Shown here: one piece after another, positions 59,376 through 64,000 of the stretch
Position numbering within the stretch: the first letter of the stretch is position 1
How the letters are laid out: each line of letters starts with the position of its first letter
Origin: Ktedonosporobacter rubrisoli
GTDB taxonomy: Bacteria; Chloroflexota; Ktedonobacteria; Ktedonobacterales; Ktedonobacteraceae
NCBI RefSeq assembly: GCF_004208415.1
Contig: NZ_CP035758.1
Span: 7,378,001 to 7,442,000, forward strand
Length of the DNA: 64,000 nucleotides
Reading direction: 5' to 3'
Position numbers and translations under genes: made by a program
The notes under the pieces: model-generated
Databases searched by the model: none
Told to the model about the DNA's origin: nothing
What the model saw: only the letters and a program-made list of their open reading frames with translations

Positions 59376-62252
59376 TTATGGCCTGACTACCAGCCGTCCA
59401 TCCTCTACTTCGACGTGTACAACTTGTCCATCTTTGAGCGAGCCGCTGGCGATATCGCTATCGAAAGAATGCTCGATCGCCCATTGTTCGCGGGCCGCAA
59501 AGTTGCGGGCAGCTGTGCTAAAGCGGATGACGATCAGCACAGGCTTCTCATTGCTTATACTTACCCGGGCTACGTCCCCATCTTGCATGATACCACGTTT
59601 TATCTCGCTGTCCACGCGCTTACGCAACTTTTCATGTTCCTGCGCAGGAAGAGAGGTATCGCCGTTGCTATAGTGCAGCGAGACCAGGACCAGCTTGCCG
59701 TTGTAGGTTGAGAATACCACTTCGTCGCCCTCGCGCACGGTTCCGTTCAAGGTATCCCGCGCAAGTTTGTTCTCAACTTCGCGCTGAATAACGCGTTTGA
59801 GGGGACGCGCGCCAAACTGGGGATCGTAGCCTTCGTTTGCCAGTAGCTCTCTAGCCTCATCGCTGATATAAAGCGTGATATGCCGATCCAGCAGGCGCGG
59901 GCGCAAATGATTGAGCTGAATATCGACGATATTCATCATCTGCTTGCTACTGATGCTCTGGAAGATGATAATCTCATCGATGCGATTGATAAATTCGGGA
60001 CGGAAGCCCTCTTCGCGCAGGCGTTGCCTCACTGAACGCTGGATGCTATCCTCGTCAAGGCCGTCATACTCGCGCAGCCAGCTTGAGCCCACATTGCTGG
60101 TCATGATGATCACTGTATTCTTGAAGTCTACAGTTCGGCCCTGGCCATCGGTCAGGCGGCCATCGTCAAGCAGTTGGAGGAGAACATTAAAGACTTCCGG
60201 CGCGGCCTTCTCGATCTCATCCAGCAGCACTACGCTATAGGGATGGCGGCGCACAGCTTCGGTTAATTGTCCGCCCTCCTCGTAGCCAACATAGCCAGGA
60301 GGCGCGCCAATGAGGCGCGAAACCGAATGCTTCTCCATGTATTCTGACATGTCGATGCGCACCATTGCCTGCTCATCGTCGAAGAGGAACTCGGCCAGGG
60401 CGCGCGCAAGTTCGGTTTTACCCACTCCGGTTGGGCCAAGGAAGAGAAAGCTGGCCAGCGGACGATTGGGATCTTGTAGGCCTGCACGCGAGCGCCGAAT
60501 GGCATCCGCAACGGCGCGCAAAGCTGGCTCCTGTCCCACTACGCGTTCACGTAAGCGATCCTCCATCGTAAGCAGCTTCTGGACTTCGGCCTCCATGAGC
60601 TTCGAGACCGGAATATGCGTCCACTTCGAAACGATTTCGGCGACGTCTTCAGAATCTACTTCTTCTTTGAGCATGTAGCCACCGGGGCGACTTGATAGGG
60701 TAGCTTCAAGATCCTGAATGCGCTTCTCCAGCGTCTCAAGGGTACTATAGCGCAGGCGCGACATTGCCTCGTAGTCGTAGGCGCGCTCGGCCTTCTCGTA
60801 GGCAACCTGAGCATCCTCCAGCTCTTTCTTTAGCGTGCGCAGCTCCTCAACAGGCTTGCGCTCATTCTCAAGGGCCAGGCGCATGCTGCGCAACTGCTCG
60901 CTGAGATTCTCTATCTCGCGCTCAACCTTTTCGCGGCGCTCGCGGCTGGCCGGATCTGTCTCTTTCTTCAGGGCTTCCTGCTCGACCTGCAGCTGTCGCA
61001 CGCGCCTATCCAATGCATCAACCTCGCTTGGTGTGCTATCCAGCTCGACGCGCCGATGGCTGGCCGCCTCATCTATAAGATCTATGGCCTTATCGGGCAA
61101 GAAGCGATCAGTAATATAGCGATTGGAAAGCACAGCAGCCGTAACCAGAGCACTGTCCTGGATACGTACGCCGTGATGGACTTCGTAGCGCGGCTTCAAA
61201 CCGCGTAAAATGCTTATGGTATCTTCAACAGATGGGGGCTCGATCATAACCGGCTGGAAGCGGCGCTCAAGGGCTGCATCCTTCTCGATATACTTGCGAT
61301 ACTCATCGAGCGTGGTGGCACCGATACAATGCAGCTCACCACGGGCCAGCATAGGCTTGAGCATATTTGAGGCGTCCATGGCACCTTCAGCCGCGCCAGC
61401 CCCCACCAGCGTATGGAGCTCATCGATAAAAAGAATAATGCCACCTTCTGAGCTGGTTACTTCCTTGAGCACGGCCTTCAGACGTTCCTCGAATTCGCCA
61501 CGAAACTTGGCCCCGGCAACCAGGGCCCCCAGGTCCAGGGTGACCACATGCTTGTCGGCCAGGGTTTTGGGGATATCGCCACGCACGATGCGCTGCGCCA
61601 GGCCTTCGACAATTGCAGTTTTGCCCACGCCAGGCTCGCCGATCAGGACTGGATTATTCTTGGTGCGACGGCTCAGGACCTGAATGACGCGCCTGATTTC
61701 TTCATCGCGTCCAATCACAGGATCTAGCTTGCCCTGACGAGCCAGCTCGGTCAGGTCCCGGCCATATTTTTCAAGGGATTGATATTTGCCCTCAGGATTC
61801 TGATCGGTTACGCGCTGCGCTCCACGAATGGCGGTAAGAGCTTTTAAGGCCTCATCGCGCGTCAAGCCCGCAGCTTTTAAGGCGCGCTGCGCCGAGCTCT
61901 CTACCTCGAACATTGCTAGCATCAGGTGCTCGACGCTAAGATATTCATCCCTGAATTGCTTCATTTCATTCCAGGCGTCCTCCAGCACCTTGCGCGCGGC
62001 GGGCGAGAGCGAGGGCTCGCTACCACCGTAGACGCGTGGCAATCTATCCAGCTCGTTCTCGATAAATCGTTCAGCCGCAGCAATGTTGCCTCCTGCCCCT
62101 TTAATTACCTGGGGTACAACTCCCCCTTCCTGCCTCAACAAAGCATCAAGAATGTGGATTGGCTCGATCTGGCTGTGATTATAGCTTTGGGCCAGCTCAG
62201 AGGCCTCCTGTATGGCCTCTCGCGCTTTATCTGTTAATCGCTCTAATTTCAT
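59376..62252 (-). CDS. clpB: ATP-dependent chaperone ClpB with extended C-terminus
   Basis: A 958-residue Hsp100 disaggregase, about 100 residues longer than typical. It has an N-terminal Clp repeat domain, first AAA+ domain (Walker A Gly-Glu-Pro-Gly-Val-Gly-Lys-Thr near 205), coiled-coil middle domain (about 400-520) that distinguishes ClpB from ClpC/ClpA, and second AAA+ domain (Gly-Pro-Thr-Gly-Val-Gly-Lys-Thr near 605). The normal end (Gly-Asp-Glu-Val-Val-Phe) is followed by about 100 residues containing two further copies of the same Asp-Gly-Asp/Gln-Val motif. It works with DnaK in rescuing aggregated proteins. AAAGGATG precedes the ATG by 8 bases. No CIRCE or CtsR box was seen. Confidence 0.95.
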   Translation of the reverse strand: MKLERLTDKAREAIQEASELAQSYNHSQIEPIHILDALLRQEGGVVPQVIKGAGGNIAAAERFIENELDRLPRVYGGSEPSLSPAARKVLEDAWNEMKQFRDEYLSVEHLMLAMFEVESSAQRALKAAGLTRDEALKALTAIRGAQRVTDQNPEGKYQSLEKYGRDLTELARQGKLDPVIGRDEEIRRVIQVLSRRTKNNPVLIGEPGVGKTAIVEGLAQRIVRGDIPKTLADKHVVTLDLGALVAGAKFRGEFEERLKAVLKEVTSSEGGIILFIDELHTLVGAGAAEGAMDASNMLKPMLARGELHCIGATTLDEYRKYIEKDAALERRFQPVMIEPPSVEDTISILRGLKPRYEVHHGVRIQDSALVTAAVLSNRYITDRFLPDKAIDLIDEAASHRRVELDSTPSEVDALDRRVRQLQVEQEALKKETDPASRERREKVEREIENLSEQLRSMRLALENERKPVEELRTLKKELEDAQVAYEKAERAYDYEAMSRLRYSTLETLEKRIQDLEATLSSRPGGYMLKEEVDSEDVAEIVSKWTHIPVSKLMEAEVQKLLTMEDRLRERVVGQEPALRAVADAIRRSRAGLQDPNRPLASFLFLGPTGVGKTELARALAEFLFDDEQAMVRIDMSEYMEKHSVSRLIGAPPGYVGYEEGGQLTEAVRRHPYSVVLLDEIEKAAPEVFNVLLQLLDDGRLTDGQGRTVDFKNTVIIMTSNVGSSWLREYDGLDEDSIQRSVRQRLREEGFRPEFINRIDEIIIFQSISSKQMMNIVDIQLNHLRPRLLDRHITLYISDEARELLANEGYDPQFGARPLKRVIQREVENKLARDTLNGTVREGDEVVFSTYNGKLVLVSLHYSNGDTSLPAQEHEKLRKRVDSEIKRGIMQDGDVARVSISNEKPVLIVIRFSTAARNFAAREQWAIEHSFDSDIASGSLKDGQVVHVEVEDGRLVVRP

Positions 62253-62342
62253 AGAACAACATCCTTTACTGCTTAGCTTAAGTTTTTCCTAGTCTCAATA
62301 TATCACATTGAAACGAACATTGCAAAATATTTGAGTGTGGTG

Positions 62343-62365
62343 TTATCAAAGTTTGTGATAAGAAC
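62343..62365. promoter_or_regulatory. inverted repeat between clpB and scpB
   Basis: TTATCA-N7-TGATAA (62343-62361), continuing as TGATAAGAAC (62356-62365), the same decamer seen upstream of the gene at 56830. It lies in the 161-bp divergent gap and could control either gene. Confidence 0.45.
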
Positions 62366-62413
62366 AGGATAAGAGTTCTCTCTCTTGCCCGTCGATGATA
62401 TACTTGAGCCAGT

Positions 62414-63013
62414 ATGGAACGGGATGTACTGAGTAGCCAGCAATCCGCGCAACCCGACGAAAAAAAGCTTGCGGCCGCTATTGAGAGCCTGTTGTTTGTC
62501 TCTGGGCGTCCGTTGGAGCGCGCCGAGCTGCGAAAGCTGCTTAATATTGACGAGCATGATCTCTCATCAAGTTTACAGCGCCTGGAAACCGATCTGCTTG
62601 CTGCGGAAAGGGGCGTTAGGCTGCAACGGCTGGGAGATCAGCTGCAGCTTGTGACTGCGCCCGAGAACGCGCGCTATGTCGCGGCCTTGCTGGGCTTGCC
62701 AATGACGGCTAAGCTGACGACTGCGGCCTTAGAGACGCTAGCGGTTGTGGCTTATCGGCAACCAATCACGCGTAGCCAGATAGAGGCGGTCCGTGGCGTC
62801 AATAGTGATCGCGCGCTGGCGAGCCTGATCCAATATGGTCTGGTTGTAGAGATAGGGCGCGCGCAGACGATAGGCAGGCCTGCACTCTTCGCCACAACCC
62901 CTGATTTTCTGCAGCAGTTTGGCTTGACCAGCCTGGAGCAACTTCCCCATGTTATGAGCGAAGAGCACGGTACGGCCTCAGCTGGCCATGCTAGTAGAGA
63001 GGAACAAAGTTAA
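62414..63013 (+). CDS. scpB: segregation and condensation protein B
   Basis: A 199-residue ScpB, the winged-helix kleisin-associated subunit of the SMC-ScpA-ScpB condensin, needed for chromosome compaction and segregation. Recognisable parts are Val-Ser-Gly-Arg-Pro-Leu near residue 30, and Leu-Ala-Val-Val-Ala-Tyr-Arg-Gln-Pro-Ile-Thr-Arg plus Ile-Arg/Val-Arg-Gly-Val-Asn-Ser in the second wing. The ATG lacks a strong ribosome-binding site. It is translationally coupled to nfo by TAATG (stop and start share one base). scpA is not in the window. Its presence near a parS cluster fits ParB-dependent condensin loading in the same chromosomal neighbourhood. Confidence 0.93.
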   Translation: MERDVLSSQQSAQPDEKKLAAAIESLLFVSGRPLERAELRKLLNIDEHDLSSSLQRLETDLLAAERGVRLQRLGDQLQLVTAPENARYVAALLGLPMTAKLTTAALETLAVVAYRQPITRSQIEAVRGVNSDRALASLIQYGLVVEIGRAQTIGRPALFATTPDFLQQFGLTSLEQLPHVMSEEHGTASAGHASREEQS

Positions 63014-63906
63014 TGCGCATTGGTCGTCATATGCCGACGAATTCGAAGCCGCTCAAAGCAGCGCAGATTGCTCAACAGATCGGCTGTGAAGCTATTCAGA
63101 TCTTTGCCAGCAATCCTACTGCCTGGCAACCACCTGCCGATAATCCCGAAGGGGCCATGGCCTTTGCCCAGGTGGCATGCGAGTGTAATCTTGATCCCGT
63201 AGTGCTCCACGCACCGTATCTTATCAATCTGGCTTCGCCTGAAGATGTCAACTGGGAAAAATCTATTGCTTTACTCACCTGGACCTTGCAGCGGGGCGCT
63301 TTGCTCGGAGCTAAGTATGTGATCTTTCATACGGGAAGTCATCGCGGCGCCGGTATTGAGGTCGGCATGGAGCGGATTGCCCAGGCCGTGGCACGTATCT
63401 TGCCCCAGACTCCTGAATCTGTGATGCTCCTGCTTGAGAATGATGTCGGGGCAAAAAATTCTGTGGGGCACAGCTTTGAGCAGCTTGCGGCTATTTTGGG
63501 CCGCTTACCGCAGTATAATGAACGTCTGGGGGTCTGCCTGGATACTGCTCATTTGTGGGGAGCTGGCTATGATATCTCGCAGGCGGAATCCACAAGGCAG
63601 ATAATCGAGAACTTTGCCAGCGTTATCGGCCTGGCCAGGCTGAAAATAATTCACCTCAACGATACTGAAAAGTTGCTAGGGAGCCATCGCGATGTGCATG
63701 CCCGCCTGGGCGAAGGCGTAATCGGTGAGGATGGCTTGCGCGTGTTGCTCACGGAGCCGCGCCTGGCTCACGCCGCTGTCATTATGGAGACTCCTATTCA
63801 GACCGATAGCGAGCAAAAAGAGGATTGGGAGCAGGATGCAAAGCAGATTGCCATGGCTAAAAGCCTGCTGCAGCCTCTTGTTAAGAGCGAGCTGACCGAT
63901 CTTTAG
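63013..63906 (+). CDS. nfo: endonuclease IV (apurinic/apyrimidinic endonuclease)
   Basis: A 297-residue TIM-barrel nuclease that incises DNA 5' of abasic sites in base-excision repair. All trinuclear zinc ligands appear: His in Val-Leu-His-Ala-Pro-Tyr, His in Phe-His-Thr-Gly-Ser-His, Glu in Leu-Leu-Glu-Asn-Asp, Asp and His in Leu-Asp-Thr-Ala-His, His in Ile-His-Leu-Asn-Asp, Asp-Val-His in Arg-Asp-Val-His-Ala-Arg, and Glu in Met-Glu-Thr-Pro. Its ATG shares the last A of the scpB stop (TAATG), so expression is coupled to scpB. Confidence 0.93.
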   Translation: MRIGRHMPTNSKPLKAAQIAQQIGCEAIQIFASNPTAWQPPADNPEGAMAFAQVACECNLDPVVLHAPYLINLASPEDVNWEKSIALLTWTLQRGALLGAKYVIFHTGSHRGAGIEVGMERIAQAVARILPQTPESVMLLLENDVGAKNSVGHSFEQLAAILGRLPQYNERLGVCLDTAHLWGAGYDISQAESTRQIIENFASVIGLARLKIIHLNDTEKLLGSHRDVHARLGEGVIGEDGLRVLLTEPRLAHAAVIMETPIQTDSEQKEDWEQDAKQIAMAKSLLQPLVKSELTDL

Positions 63907-63938
63907 GCTACTGAGGCAACGAACAGGGAAAAGAAAGC

Positions 63939-64000
63939 ATGTCACTTGTGGATAAACATAGTAATTTTGCTGAATCGTATCTGGGCCAGTTGTGCAAACT
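63939..64000 (+). CDS. 5' end of a gene leaving the window, possibly NUDIX
   Basis: An ATG at 63939 begins an open frame of 20 residues cut off by the window end (Met-Ser-Leu-Val-Asp-Lys...Tyr-Leu-Gly-Gln-Leu). A purine-rich stretch precedes it. The opening resembles the leader of some Ktedonobacteria NUDIX hydrolases, but too little is visible to be sure. Confidence 0.4.
   Translation, partial: MSLVDKHSNFAESYLGQLCK

Noticed and set aside
1..64000. tRNA, rRNA, riboswitch and insertion-sequence signatures
   Set aside because: Scanned by eye for tRNA T-loops, known riboswitch cores and transposase motifs; none was convincing. A covariance-model search would be decisive.

Overview
The window looks like a chromosomal segment of a Ktedonobacteria-type member of the Chloroflexota. 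The evidence is a mid-50s-looking GC content, a very large MalT/LuxR-type STAND regulator with the N-terminal extension typical of that group, PadR plus small membrane-protein modules, NarL-type signalling genes, tandem alpha-mannosidases and a propeller/NTPase giant protein. The taxon is an inference from gene style, since there is no rRNA gene here. No tRNA, CRISPR array or intact insertion sequence was seen.

Region 1 (about 0.9-9.1 kb) is the most striking part. Fourteen copies of a 16-bp palindrome matching the bacterial chromosomal parS site (core GTTTCACGTGAAAC) lie in 8.2 kb. Eight are perfect. Many are spaced 38-41 bp apart, and several butt directly against stop codons. They thread through ordinary metabolic genes: a nucleotidyltransferase, two SDRs, a cupin/TetR pair, hutH, hutI, a DinB protein and a quinone oxidoreductase. 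This is probably a ParB-loading centromere region. scpB (a condensin subunit, 62.4 kb) and gyrB (50-52 kb) in the same window fit an origin-proximal location, although dnaA, dnaN, parA and parB are not inside it.

Region 2 (10-31 kb) is a metabolic and regulatory stretch: a MalT-like regulator, a PhzF isomerase, a GH38 mannosidase, an oxalate decarboxylase, a zinc alcohol dehydrogenase, DoxX, a pentapeptide-repeat protein, an isolated ATP synthase c subunit, a NarL-type two-component pair and an LLM oxidoreductase. It also holds a decayed PadR/membrane-protein module with a frameshift at a T7 run, a DAO-family oxidase and an ETHE1-like MBL/double-rhodanese protein.

Region 3 (31-47 kb) contains a VOC-FIST-patatin operon and two related AAA/STAND-type ATPase genes that flank a GMC oxidoreductase. 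One ATPase is short and stand-alone. The other sits at the end of a protein of about 1,636 residues made of beta-propeller repeats, HEAT-like repeats and a CARDB-like domain, followed closely by a TerC/YjbE membrane protein.

Region 4 (46.8-49.7 kb) is an AT-richer operon that I read as an ABC-three-component (ABC-3C) conflict system. It has a DUF2326 ABC ATPase, a small middle component and a drastically shortened effector, all joined by ATGA overlaps, plus an unrecognised 206-residue fourth gene.

Region 5 (50-64 kb) holds housekeeping genes: gyrB with a well-formed promoter/operator region, a zinc-ribbon membrane protein, a second GH38 mannosidase, a membrane-anchored glucosaminidase-like protein, a pseudo-kinase/response-regulator fusion, clpB with an unusual repeated C-terminal tail, scpB, nfo and the beginning of a possible NUDIX gene.

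Start codons were chosen from visible Shine-Dalgarno sequences and often differ from the longest open frame. Gene names rest on motif recognition by eye, not on database searches.
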